Assembly (NCBI GenBank): GCA_040877285.1
Contig: JBBDNZ010000068.1
Location: 1 to 29,897, forward strand
Source: CANKHA01 sp040877285
Lineage (GTDB): Bacteria; Pseudomonadota; Alphaproteobacteria; Rhizobiales; Xanthobacteraceae
Length of the DNA stretch: 29,897 bases
Reading direction: 5' to 3'
The notes under the pieces were generated by a model that did no database searches, was not told the DNA's origin, and saw only the letters and a list, made by a program, of their open reading frames with translations. How positions within the stretch are numbered: the stretch's first letter is position 1; every line of letters begins with the position of its first letter. Below are positions 15,586-23,239 of the stretch, piece by piece. Made by a program: the position numbers and the translations under genes.

Positions 15586-16683
15586 TTACGGCCCTCGGTC
15601 CGTCCCTTCTCCGTCGTTCTTGGGATTATCGCGGTCGCGCGTAAACAAATGCGCGAAGACCGGCAGCGACAGCGACACCACGAGGAAACGCGCTAACTGG
15701 TGGGCGCCGACGAAGACCGGGTCGATATTCAGCGACAGCGCCAGCACCATCATCGTGTCCTGCGCGCCGGGCGAGAAAGCAATGACGAGATCGGCGATCT
15801 GCGTCGAGGTGATGCTTGCGACCAGCAGCGCAAAAGCCGTCGCGATGGCGCCGGCCACGGCGAAGGATCCCAGCGCCGCGCCGAGATAAGCAAAAAACAG
15901 CCGCGCCGGTGTATTGGCAAAACGCGCGCCGACCGTGGCGCCAAGCCCGATAATGGCGGCGCTGACCAGCCACGACGGCAAAGCGGCTTCCATGAATCCG
16001 CCGCCGTGCAAGATTCCCGATCCCAACATGGCGCCGAAGACCATGCTGGCGGGAAAGCGAATCCAATGCAGCAGCATCGCGGTGAAGGTGGAAAACACCA
16101 CCAGGAGGACGATGCTCAGCCACGACGCGGTGAAGGTTTCCGCTCCGAGACTGGCGGTGGGAGACGCGGCCAGCCCGAACAAAGCCAGCCCGGCGGGGAT
16201 GCCGACGGCGAGGAAAACGACGCGCACCGTCTGCACGATGACGACCGCGCGTATGTCGGCCCCCGCCTGGGTCGCCAGCGCGATAACCTGAGCCATCCCG
16301 CCGGGACTTGCGCCGTAAAGCGCGGACTTGGCGTCCCAGCCGTGCACGAGGCGCAGATAATACATCGCGGCCACGGTCATGCAGATCGCGCAAACGGAGA
16401 TAATCGCGATGCTCAGCGGCCAGTCCACGACCCCGTGCAGCGTTTCCGGTCTCACCACCGCGCCGATCGAAATCCCGACCACGATAAAAATCACGCGCGC
16501 CAGCGGTCCCTGGAGAGTCATCGGCCGCCCCGCGAGCGCCACAGCCGCCACCGCCAGCATGGAACCGCAAATGAGCGCGGCCGGAAATTGAATCCAGACG
16601 AAGACGAGAGCCCCGGCGCAGGCGATCAGCAATGTTTCTGCGGTATGCGCGATCCTGCGATAGTTGACATTCCAGGCGGGCAT
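15586..16683 (-). CDS. AbrB family membrane transport protein (COG3180)
   Basis: This 365-residue polytopic inner-membrane protein has about ten hydrophobic helices arranged as two repeats, as expected for the 'AbrB duplication' family once called putative ammonia monooxygenase. The repeated signature is seen as SPGGMAQVIALATQAGAD in the first half and SPGAQDTMMVLALSL in the second. The family's substrate is not established; some members are linked to metabolite efflux or uptake. The start at 16683 has GGA about 9 bases upstream. It lies 107 bp downstream of the fixJ-like gene on the same strand and may be its target or part of the same transcript. The gap contains a direct repeat (16760-16792). 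Confidence 0.88.
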   Translation of the reverse strand: MPAWNVNYRRIAHTAETLLIACAGALVFVWIQFPAALICGSMLAVAAVALAGRPMTLQGPLARVIFIVVGISIGAVVRPETLHGVVDWPLSIAIISVCAICMTVAAMYYLRLVHGWDAKSALYGASPGGMAQVIALATQAGADIRAVVIVQTVRVVFLAVGIPAGLALFGLAASPTASLGAETFTASWLSIVLLVVFSTFTAMLLHWIRFPASMVFGAMLGSGILHGGGFMEAALPSWLVSAAIIGLGATVGARFANTPARLFFAYLGAALGSFAVAGAIATAFALLVASITSTQIADLVIAFSPGAQDTMMVLALSLNIDPVFVGAHQLARFLVVSLSLPVFAHLFTRDRDNPKNDGEGTDRGP

Positions 16684-16759
16684 GGATTGGTTCCGGACGG
16701 CGGGTTGCCGCCGCGCACGTCGGCGCGCAGCTTCGGGCAGGTATCCGGATCAATGCCGT

Positions 16760-16792
16760 GGAATATCCCTGCCGTCAAACGCCCGGAATATC
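16760..16792 (-). promoter_or_regulatory. Direct repeat of GATATTCC around a TTGACG box upstream of the AbrB-type gene
   Basis: On the minus strand GATATTCC occurs at 16792-16785 and again at 16767-16760, 25 bases apart. TTGACG (16778-16773) lies between them and a weak CATTGA follows 17 bases later (16755-16750). This could be a regulated promoter for the gene starting at 16683. The first copy overlaps the fixJ-like stop codon. The call is by eye and the -10 is poor. Confidence 0.35.
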
Positions 16793-17426
16793 AGCCTGAA
16801 TGAACGCGGCCTTCGCTGAGCACGATGCGCACCAGATCGGCGGCGTTCTTGGCCCCGAGCTTCTCCATGATGCGGGCGCGATGCACCTCAATGGTGCGCG
16901 GACTGATGCCGAGCTTGCGGCCGGCTTCCTTGTTGGAAGCGCCGCCGGCGATCTGGCCCAGCACCTCGCGCTCGCGTGGCGTCAGCAGCTCGCGGCCGGG
17001 GAAGTCATATGACAATAAGCCAAGGCCGCTTTGCGTCCTTCGCGCCTGGGCATCGATGGCCTCGCATACACGCGTCACCACGGTGTTGGCGTCGAAAGGT
17101 TTTTCGATAAAGTCCAGCGCCCCCTGCTTGATCGCTTCCACGGCCATGGGGATGTCGCCCTGCCCGGAGATGATGAAAATTGGACACGGGAAGTGCTGGG
17201 CATTCAACCTTTTAAGCACATCGAGACCCGACATCCCGGGCATATGGACGTCGAGAAGGATGCAAGCGGGCGTCGTGGAGCGGGCCGCGTCAAGAAGCGA
17301 TGGGCCGTCGCCAAAACTCGTAACCCGATAACCCTCCAGCGTGAAAATAACCGCAAGCGCGTCGCACACCGCCGGATCGTCATCGACGATGAAAATCTCG
17401 CCCCGTGGAGCCGGTTGTTGATTCAT
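16791..17426 (-). CDS. FixJ-family two-component response regulator
   Basis: This 211-residue regulator has an N-terminal receiver domain: IFIVDDDPAV with acidic pocket Asp15-Asp17, phospho-acceptor Asp59 in CILLDVHMPGMSG, and the conserved Lys in DFIEKPFDANTV. A linker (130-145) is followed by a LuxR/FixJ helix-turn-helix (LTPREREVLGQIAGGASNKEAGRKLGISPRTIEVHRARIMEKLGA). It binds DNA as a phosphorylated dimer in known relatives. AGAGG lies 6 bases before the ATG. It starts 30 bp after the sensor kinase gene on the same strand, so the two form a cognate pair. Plausible targets are the adjacent AbrB-type gene and its own promoter. I do not call it FixJ proper because the sensor seems not to be an oxygen sensor. 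Confidence 0.92.
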   Translation of the reverse strand: MNQQPAPRGEIFIVDDDPAVCDALAVIFTLEGYRVTSFGDGPSLLDAARSTTPACILLDVHMPGMSGLDVLKRLNAQHFPCPIFIISGQGDIPMAVEAIKQGALDFIEKPFDANTVVTRVCEAIDAQARRTQSGLGLLSYDFPGRELLTPREREVLGQIAGGASNKEAGRKLGISPRTIEVHRARIMEKLGAKNAADLVRIVLSEGRVHSG

Positions 17427-17456
17427 CTGTCGCCTCTTTGCATGCGCCGCGCTTTG

Positions 17457-18611
17457 TCAGCACGCGACCAGCGGCGGTGCGGCTACCGCCGAAGGCATGG
17501 GCAAATGCAAGATGAAGATAGCGCCCTTCCCGTTTCCCCCCGGCTCGACCGTAAGATCGCCGCCGTGGTCCTGCGCGATCGCCTTCGAAATAACGAGACC
17601 CAAACCGAGACCACGTCGCTTGGACGATGAGAAGGGTTGGAACAAATGCGGCACCGTTTGCGCCGGGATGCCCGGACCGTTGTCCTGCACCGTGAGCATC
17701 ACCGTGCCGCCCGTCTGCTGCGTGCCGATGCGGACCTCCGGCGTCAACTGATCCTTCACCGCATCGAGTGCATTGCGCGCCAGATTGACCACGATTTGCT
17801 GAATCTGAACCGGATCGATTGCAACCGGCGGCAGATTCGGCGCGAGTTCGCACACGATCCGGCATTCGGGCCGCGCACCCAGAAGCGCCAATTCCACGGC
17901 GTCGTCGATCAGTAAAGTCACGTCCGTGAGCCGCCGCAGCGGGTCGCGCTTTTCTACAAAGCGGCGCATGCGCTGGATGATGTGGCCTGCGCGTTCCGCC
18001 TCGTGTACGGCCTTTTCCAGAATTGCGATGGCAGATTGCGGCAAAGCGGCATTGACGGACGGTTGCAGGCTTAGGCGTTCGACGGTGTGCAAATACAGCA
18101 GCAAAGCCGTCAGCGGCTGGTTCAGCTCGTGGGCGAGAAGCGCACCCATTTCGTCTATTGCCGAGCCCCTGGCCGTGCGCAGAACGTCGGTCTGGAGTTG
18201 ATTTACGCGCTGCTCGGCCGCACTCCGTGACCGCAAATCACGCAGAATACCGATGAACTGACGGCCCTCGGGCGTCATCGTCTGGCCCATGGAAAGCTCG
18301 ACGGGAAAGATCGTGCCGTCCTTGTGCAGCGCTTTCGCCTCATGGCTCATGCAGGCGACATTGGACGCGCGCCCGTGGCCGGGGTTCCAGAGGTAACCGT
18401 CACTGTCATCGGGTTTTCCCGGCGGTAGAATCATCTCCGCCGGAGCGCCAAGAACTTCGGCACTCGCATAGCCGAATAGCGATTCGCAGGCCCGATTGAA
18501 AACCAAGATCTGCGCTCGCTCATCGAGCACAATGATACCGTCCGTAGCGATGTTGAGTACGCTTGAAAATCGCGCCTCGGAAACGCTTGACGTTAATATC
18601 CTCGGTTTCAT
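17457..18611 (-). CDS. FixL-like PAS sensor histidine kinase lacking the haem ligand
   Basis: This 384-residue soluble kinase has one PAS domain (residues 12-128), a short coiled coil, a HisKA domain with His161 in LLAHELNQPLTALLLYLH, and an ATPase domain with N box (VNLARNALDAV), G1 (DNGPGIP) and G2 (GLGLGLVIS). The domain order and the AHELNQPL box are those of FixL/DctB-type kinases. In Bradyrhizobium FixL the haem is held by a His just before Asp-Gly-Tyr-Leu; here that position is Ser70 (SDGYL), and the two haem-pocket arginines align with Asn76 and His90 (alignment by eye from memory). It is therefore unlikely to bind haem in the FixL way; the signal is unknown. AGGA lies 7 bases before the ATG, and a good promoter lies at 18646-18674. 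Confidence 0.9.
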   Translation of the reverse strand: MKPRILTSSVSEARFSSVLNIATDGIIVLDERAQILVFNRACESLFGYASAEVLGAPAEMILPPGKPDDSDGYLWNPGHGRASNVACMSHEAKALHKDGTIFPVELSMGQTMTPEGRQFIGILRDLRSRSAAEQRVNQLQTDVLRTARGSAIDEMGALLAHELNQPLTALLLYLHTVERLSLQPSVNAALPQSAIAILEKAVHEAERAGHIIQRMRRFVEKRDPLRRLTDVTLLIDDAVELALLGARPECRIVCELAPNLPPVAIDPVQIQQIVVNLARNALDAVKDQLTPEVRIGTQQTGGTVMLTVQDNGPGIPAQTVPHLFQPFSSSKRRGLGLGLVISKAIAQDHGGDLTVEPGGNGKGAIFILHLPMPSAVAAPPLVAC

Positions 18612-18639
18612 GGCAGTATCCTGCTACCGCCCCCATAAG

Positions 18640-18668
18640 TTGTAGATATTAGTTATTTCCCGTATAAA
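18640..18668 (+). promoter_or_regulatory. Predicted sigma70-type promoter for the symporter-kinase gene
   Basis: TTGTAG (18640-18645) and TATAAA (18663-18668) are separated by exactly 17 bases in an AT-rich island of otherwise GC-rich DNA. Transcription would start near 18675 and give a leader of about 230 nt before the ATG at 18905. It overlaps the opposite-strand promoter at 18646-18674 almost completely. Confidence 0.55.
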
Positions 18669-18674
18669 TAGCAA
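18646..18674 (-). promoter_or_regulatory. Predicted sigma70-type promoter for the fixL-like/fixJ-like operon
   Basis: On the minus strand TTGCTA (18674-18669) and TAATAT (18651-18646) are separated by exactly 17 bases. The start site would be near 18639, about 28 nt before the fixL-like ATG at 18611. The -10 box of each strand's promoter lies within the spacer next to the -35 box of the other, so both polymerases would need the same DNA. Confidence 0.6.
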
Positions 18675-18904
18675 CTGCACTTTCGCAGGGGCGGTACGGG
18701 ATGATGGCTGGCGGGCCATACTTTGTGGAGAACGCTGGCTGGCCCCCATGCGGCGCACCAGCATCCCGAAGGGGCCTGCCCCTCAGACACGGGCGATGGA
18801 CAATCCGTCGCAACTTGTGGTGACTTCGGTAAGCAAGCGGGAGGCGCGGCAGCGGCTGGCGGGCCAGGCGCGCGGCAGCCTCTCGTGACGGCCGGGGTGT
18901 TCAC

Positions 18905-21900
18905 ATGTTGCCAGGCTGGGCCGTTATCGCCGTCGCGCTCGGCTATATCGGATTATTGTTCGCGATCGCCAGCTTCGGCGACCGGATCGGACCGCTGGAC
19001 CGCAAGACGCGATCGCGGCTGCTGATCTACCCGCTTTCGCTGGCGATCTATTGCACGTCCTGGACGTTTTTCGGCTCGGTCGGGCTCGCCTCGCGGACCG
19101 GTTTCGACTTCATTACCATCTATCTTGGTCCGATCCTGATGATCGGCCTCTGCACGCCGTTCATCGTGCGCATGGTGCGGCTGGCGAAAACACAGAACAT
19201 CACGTCCATCGCCGATTTCATCGCCGCGCGCTATGGCAAGCACCAGGCTGTCGCCGCGATCGTCGCCGCCATCGCCATCGTCGGCACGATCCCCTACATC
19301 GCCTTGCAGCTCAAGGCCGTCTCGGCCTCGCTCGGCACCATTCTCTCCCATTCCACAGCCGACTCGGCGGCGATGCAGGTTGCGCCCGGCGACACCGCGC
19401 TTGTCGTTGCATTTTTCATGGCGCTTTTTGCCGTGCTGTTCGGTACCCGTCATATCAATACGACCGAACATCAGCACGGCCTGATGCTGGCGATCGCCGT
19501 GGAATCCCTCGTTAAGCTGCTGGCCTTCCTTGCCGTCGGCATCTTCGTGACCTTCTGGATGTTCGACGGACCGGTATCGCTCTTTAACACGGCGATGGAG
19601 ACGCCCGCTACCGCGGCGGTGCTGACGGAGCAATCCAATGTAGGAACGATCTTGGCGTTGACGTTTCTGTCACTGTTCGCCATTGTGCTGCTGCCGCGGC
19701 AGTTCCACGTCACCGTGGTCGAAAACAACAACGAAATGGAGATCGCGCGCGCGGCCTGGCTGTTTCCGCTTTATCTCGTTCTGATCAATCTATTCGTCGT
19801 ACCCATCGCGCTCGCCGGCCTTTTGACCTTCCCGGCCGGCGGCGCGGACGGCGACATGTTCGTGCTGACGCTGCCGCTTGCCGCCGGCTCCGACCTGATG
19901 GCGCTGGTGGCCTTTATCGGCGGTCTGTCGGCGGCCACGGCCATGGTGATTGTGGAATCGGTCGCTCTCTCCATCATGGTCTCGAACGACCTTGTGATCC
20001 CCTGGGTATTGAAGCGCCGGGATACCTTGTTCGCCGCCTATGAAGACCTGGGCGCAATGCTCCTGATGGTGCGGCGCGTCGCCATCTTCGTCATCCTGCT
20101 GCTTGCCTATATGTATTACCGCATCGGGGGCGATGCGCAGCTCGCCTCCATCGGCCTGTTATCCTTTGCCGCCATCGCCCAGCTCGCACCCACTTTTTTC
20201 GGCGGCATGATCTGGCGCCGCGGCACCGCGCGCGGCGCGATTGCCGGCATGAGTGTGGGCATCCTGGTCTGGGCTTATACATTGCTGCTGCCGAGCTTTG
20301 CCGATATCGGCATCCTCGGCGCGTGGTATCATGAAGGTCCGGGCGGATTTGCATGGCTGCGGCCGCAATCCATGTTCGGGCTTTCGTTGCCGCCGTTCGC
20401 GCACGGCGTCTTCTGGAGCTTGGCGCTGAATGTCCTCGCCTATGTGATCTTCTCCTTCAGCCGGATGCCGGCATCGGTGGAACGCGTGCAGGCCAATCTT
20501 TTCGTGCCTCCGGAGCATGACCCGGTCGCGCCAAGCTTTCGCCGCTGGCGATCCTCGGTCACGGTCGAGGAATTGACGACGACGGTCGCGCTCTATCTCG
20601 GCGAGGAACGCACGCGCGCAGCCTTCGCCGATTTCGCGGGAATCCGGCGCATCAACCTCGATCCGGATGCCGAGGCCGATTTCCAATTGCTGCGTCATGC
20701 CGAGCACATGCTCGCTTCCGCCATCGGCGCAGCTTCTTCGCGGCTCGTTCTGACGCTGCTCTTGCGTAAGCGCGCGCTTTCCACCAGCCGGGCGCTGAAG
20801 CTGCTCGACGACGCCAATGTGGCGATCCACTTCAACCGCGAGATCCTGCAGACCGCGCTCGACCACGTGCGCCAGGGCATCGCGGTGTTCGACAAGGATA
20901 TGCGCCTGCTCTGCTGGAACCGGCAATTCGGCGAAATTCTCGATCTGCCGCCCGATTTCATCCAGGTCGGCGTCGCGTTCGAAGAAATTCTGCGGCGGCA
21001 CGCCGAGCAGGACACCGGCGGAACGCTTCTCCCCGAGGACGCATTGCGCGAGCGGATCGCCCGGTATCTGTCGGGGGTTGAGCCCATCCTGGAACGTTTG
21101 CCGGCGCGCGGCCTCGTGATCGAGGCGCGAGTCAATAAAATGCCGGACGGCGGGACGGTCACCACCTTCAGCGACATCACGCCGAGCGTGGAAGCGGCCG
21201 AAGCGCTGGAACGCGTCAATGAAACCCTCGAACGCCGCGTGCGCGAGCGCACCGAGGAGCTCACGCGCCTCAATGCCGAGCTGGCGCGCGCCAAGGCGCA
21301 GGCCGAAGAAGCCAATATTTCGAAGACCCGCTTCGTTGCCGCCGCGAGCCACGACATTCTCCAGCCGCTCAATGCCGCGAGACTCTATGCCACCAGCCTG
21401 ATCGAGCGGCAGGCCGGCGGCGGCGAGGATGCGCGTCTGATCGGCAATCTCGACGCTTCGCTGGAAGCCGTGGAAGAGATATTGGGCGCGCTGCTCGACA
21501 TCTCGCGGCTCGACAGCGGCGCGTTCAAGCCGGAAATCGTCAGCTTCCGCATCGACGAGCTGCTCAGCCAGATCGAGGTCGAATTCGCGCCCTTGGCGCG
21601 CAAAAAGGGGCTGGAGCTTGTCTTTATCCCTTGTTCGCTCACGGTGAAATCGGACCGCCGTCTGCTGCGGCGCCTGGTGCAGAATCTGGTGTCGAATGCG
21701 ATCAAATATACGCCGCAGGGCCGCGTGCTGGTGGGCTGCCGCCGCCGGCAGGGCCGGCTGCGGATCGACATTTGCGACACGGGCCTTGGCATTCCGCAGA
21801 CGAAGAGGCGTGAGATCTTCAAGGAATTCCACCGCCTCGACGAGGGCGCCAAAGCGGCGCGCGGCCTCGGCCTCGGATTGTCCATTGTGGAGCGCATCGC

Positions 21901-22426
21901 GCGCGTGCTCGATCACCGGATCGAATTGAGCTCGACGGTAGGACGCGGCTCACGCTTTTCCGTGGAGGTTTCGCTTGCCACGGCCCTCGCCGCCCTGCCG
22001 CCGGGAGCGGAGCCCGCGCGTATCGATACCCGGCAACTCGCCGGCACGACGGTGCTGTGCCTCGACAATGAGCTTTCCATTCTCGACGGCATGCAGACCT
22101 TGCTCGAAGGCTGGGGCTGCAAGGTTCTCAAGGCGTCAAGTTTGGCGGCGGCCATCGCCGTCGTCGTCGAGACCAAGACCGTGCTCGACGGCCTCTTGGT
22201 GGACTACCATCTCGATGAAGGCACCGGCATCGACGCCATCGCCGAGCTGCGCCGGCACTTCGGCGCCGACCTGCCGGCCATTCTCATCACCGCCGATCGC
22301 AGCCCGCACGTGCATACCGATGCCGGCGCCCGCGACATCCAGGTGCTCAACAAGCCGCTGAGACCGGCGGCCCTGCGCGCGCTGCTCGCGCAATATCGCG
22401 TGCGCCGCGTTGCGGCGGCGGAATGA
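18905..22426 (+). CDS. Sodium/solute symporter-hybrid histidine kinase (CrbS/MxtR type)
   Basis: This 1173-residue fusion has five parts. (1) A sodium/solute symporter (SLC5-like) membrane domain of about 13 helices spans residues 1-510 (YIGLLFAIASFGDRIG, SLAIYCTSWTFFGSVG). (2) A STAC-like linker spans about 530-640. (3) A PAS domain spans about 655-765 (GIAVFDKDMRLLCWNRQFGEIL) and is followed by a coiled coil. (4) The kinase core has His816 in AAASHDILQPLNAARLYATS, N box VQNLVSNAIKYTP, and G boxes DTGLGIP and GLGLGLSIV. (5) A receiver domain carries Asp1100 in LLVDYHLDEGTG. CrbS/MxtR kinases in Vibrio and Pseudomonas control acetate use through a LuxR-type regulator; a matching regulator gene converges on this one at 22459. 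Whether the symporter part transports or only senses is unknown. Confidence 0.92.
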   Translation: MLPGWAVIAVALGYIGLLFAIASFGDRIGPLDRKTRSRLLIYPLSLAIYCTSWTFFGSVGLASRTGFDFITIYLGPILMIGLCTPFIVRMVRLAKTQNITSIADFIAARYGKHQAVAAIVAAIAIVGTIPYIALQLKAVSASLGTILSHSTADSAAMQVAPGDTALVVAFFMALFAVLFGTRHINTTEHQHGLMLAIAVESLVKLLAFLAVGIFVTFWMFDGPVSLFNTAMETPATAAVLTEQSNVGTILALTFLSLFAIVLLPRQFHVTVVENNNEMEIARAAWLFPLYLVLINLFVVPIALAGLLTFPAGGADGDMFVLTLPLAAGSDLMALVAFIGGLSAATAMVIVESVALSIMVSNDLVIPWVLKRRDTLFAAYEDLGAMLLMVRRVAIFVILLLAYMYYRIGGDAQLASIGLLSFAAIAQLAPTFFGGMIWRRGTARGAIAGMSVGILVWAYTLLLPSFADIGILGAWYHEGPGGFAWLRPQSMFGLSLPPFAHGVFWSLALNVLAYVIFSFSRMPASVERVQANLFVPPEHDPVAPSFRRWRSSVTVEELTTTVALYLGEERTRAAFADFAGIRRINLDPDAEADFQLLRHAEHMLASAIGAASSRLVLTLLLRKRALSTSRALKLLDDANVAIHFNREILQTALDHVRQGIAVFDKDMRLLCWNRQFGEILDLPPDFIQVGVAFEEILRRHAEQDTGGTLLPEDALRERIARYLSGVEPILERLPARGLVIEARVNKMPDGGTVTTFSDITPSVEAAEALERVNETLERRVRERTEELTRLNAELARAKAQAEEANISKTRFVAAASHDILQPLNAARLYATSLIERQAGGGEDARLIGNLDASLEAVEEILGALLDISRLDSGAFKPEIVSFRIDELLSQIEVEFAPLARKKGLELVFIPCSLTVKSDRRLLRRLVQNLVSNAIKYTPQGRVLVGCRRRQGRLRIDICDTGLGIPQTKRREIFKEFHRLDEGAKAARGLGLGLSIVERIARVLDHRIELSSTVGRGSRFSVEVSLATALAALPPGAEPARIDTRQLAGTTVLCLDNELSILDGMQTLLEGWGCKVLKASSLAAAIAVVVETKTVLDGLLVDYHLDEGTGIDAIAELRRHFGADLPAILITADRSPHVHTDAGARDIQVLNKPLRPAALRALLAQYRVRRVAAAE

Positions 22427-22458
22427 GCCTCACAGCCCGCGGAAGTCGATGAAGGGGA

Positions 22459-23145
22459 TCAGCCCGCCAGCGAAGTCGGCTGCCATTGGCCGACTTCGAT
22501 TTTCGCGGCCGCAATCACGGCCTGGGTGCGGCTCTCGACGCCGAGCTTTTGCAGAATGGCGGAGACATGGGCCTTTACCGTCGCTTCCGAGACGGCCAAG
22601 GCATAGGCGATCTGCTTATTGAGCATGCCTTCCGACAGCATCATCAGGACGCGCACCTGTTGCGGCGTCAGCGTGGCAAGCCGCGTCAGTAGATCCGCGG
22701 TCTGTTCGTCAACGTCGCTAGCAAGATCGACGTCGGGCGGCGTCCATTCTCCGCCGGCCAGCACGCGTGTGATGGCAGCGCGCATCGCTTCGACGCCGAG
22801 CGTCTTGGGAATGAATCCGGAGGCGCCGAAATCCATGCAGCGGCGGATGACCGCCGGATCTTCGCTGGCCGAAACAACCATGACCGGCACGCTGGGATAT
22901 TGCGCGCGCAGGCATATGAGGCCGGAAAATCCGCGCACGCCCGGCATCGCAAGATCGAGGAGAACGAGGTCCACCTCGCCGTCGCGTTCAAGCAGCTTGG
23001 TGATTTCGTCGAAACTGCCGGCCTCGGCGATATCGATATGATCGAAAAGCCCTTTGACTGCCTCGCGTAACGCACCGCGGAACAGCGGGTGGTCATCGGC
23101 GATGATCAGACGATAGTCGAATTCGTTTAAAACTCTGGGGGCCAT
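22459..23145 (-). CDS. NarL/LuxR-family response regulator (CrbR/ErdR-like)
   Basis: This 228-residue regulator has a receiver domain (LIIADDHPLFRGAL; Asp17, Asp18; phospho-acceptor Asp64 in LVLLDLAMPGVRG; Lys in SGFIPKTLG) and a C-terminal LuxR helix-turn-helix (LTPQQVRVLMMLSEGMLNKQIAYALAVSEATVKAHVSAILQKLGV). The SEATVKAHVSAIL recognition region is typical of the AgmR/ErdR/CrbR group. It converges on the symporter-kinase gene, with 32 bp between stops, so the two are the likely pair, as in CrbSR systems that activate acetyl-CoA synthetase (known elsewhere, inferred here). Its last codons coincide with a strong inverted repeat (22471-22498). Its promoter is predicted at 23211-23239. No acs gene lies in the window. 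Confidence 0.92.
   Translation of the reverse strand: MAPRVLNEFDYRLIIADDHPLFRGALREAVKGLFDHIDIAEAGSFDEITKLLERDGEVDLVLLDLAMPGVRGFSGLICLRAQYPSVPVMVVSASEDPAVIRRCMDFGASGFIPKTLGVEAMRAAITRVLAGGEWTPPDVDLASDVDEQTADLLTRLATLTPQQVRVLMMLSEGMLNKQIAYALAVSEATVKAHVSAILQKLGVESRTQAVIAAAKIEVGQWQPTSLAG
22471..22503 (+). terminator. Intrinsic terminator of the symporter-kinase mRNA, inside the converging regulator gene
   Basis: CGAAGTCGGC (22471-22480) and GCCGACTTCG (22489-22498) form a perfect 10-pair stem with an 8-base loop, followed by ATTTT on the plus strand. The stem lies 45 bases past the kinase stop and within the last 14 codons of the converging regulator. In the opposite direction no T-run follows. 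The short T-run makes its strength uncertain. Confidence 0.7.
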
Positions 23146-23199
23146 TTGACACGCTTGAAGGCTGATCCTGTTACCAATTTACATGTTTTTCCGTGGGTC

Positions 23200-23216
23200 T
23201 GGTATACTAAATACCA
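23200..23216. promoter_or_regulatory. Inverted repeat TGGTAT-N5-ATACCA, possible operator
   Basis: TGGTAT (23200-23205) and ATACCA (23211-23216) are perfect reverse complements 5 bases apart. One arm coincides with the predicted -10 box of the regulator gene on the minus strand. A further related GGTAA/TTACC sequence lies at about 23170. The arrangement would suit binding of a dimeric regulator, perhaps the gene's own product. Confidence 0.45.
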
Positions 23217-23239
23217 ACACGGGGCGGGTGGTGCGTCAA
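23211..23239 (-). promoter_or_regulatory. Predicted promoter of the NarL-type regulator gene
   Basis: On the minus strand TTGACG (23239-23234) and TGGTAT (23216-23211) are 17 bases apart. The -35 box contains the TGA stop codon of yjbQ. Transcription would begin near 23204, about 58 nt before the ATG at 23145. Confidence 0.55.

Noticed and set aside
15564..15596. GGGCCG/CGGCCC hairpin between hemA and the AbrB-type gene as a bidirectional terminator
   Set aside because: Six pairs with no T-run on either side; not enough support.
16791..18611. Calling the two-component pair true oxygen-sensing FixL/FixJ
   Set aside because: The haem-ligand histidine and pocket arginines are replaced and no fixK or fixNOQP genes are near, so only family names are used.
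20159..21916. 585-codon minus-strand frame inside the symporter-kinase gene
   Set aside because: Shadow of the kinase coding frame with no domain of its own.
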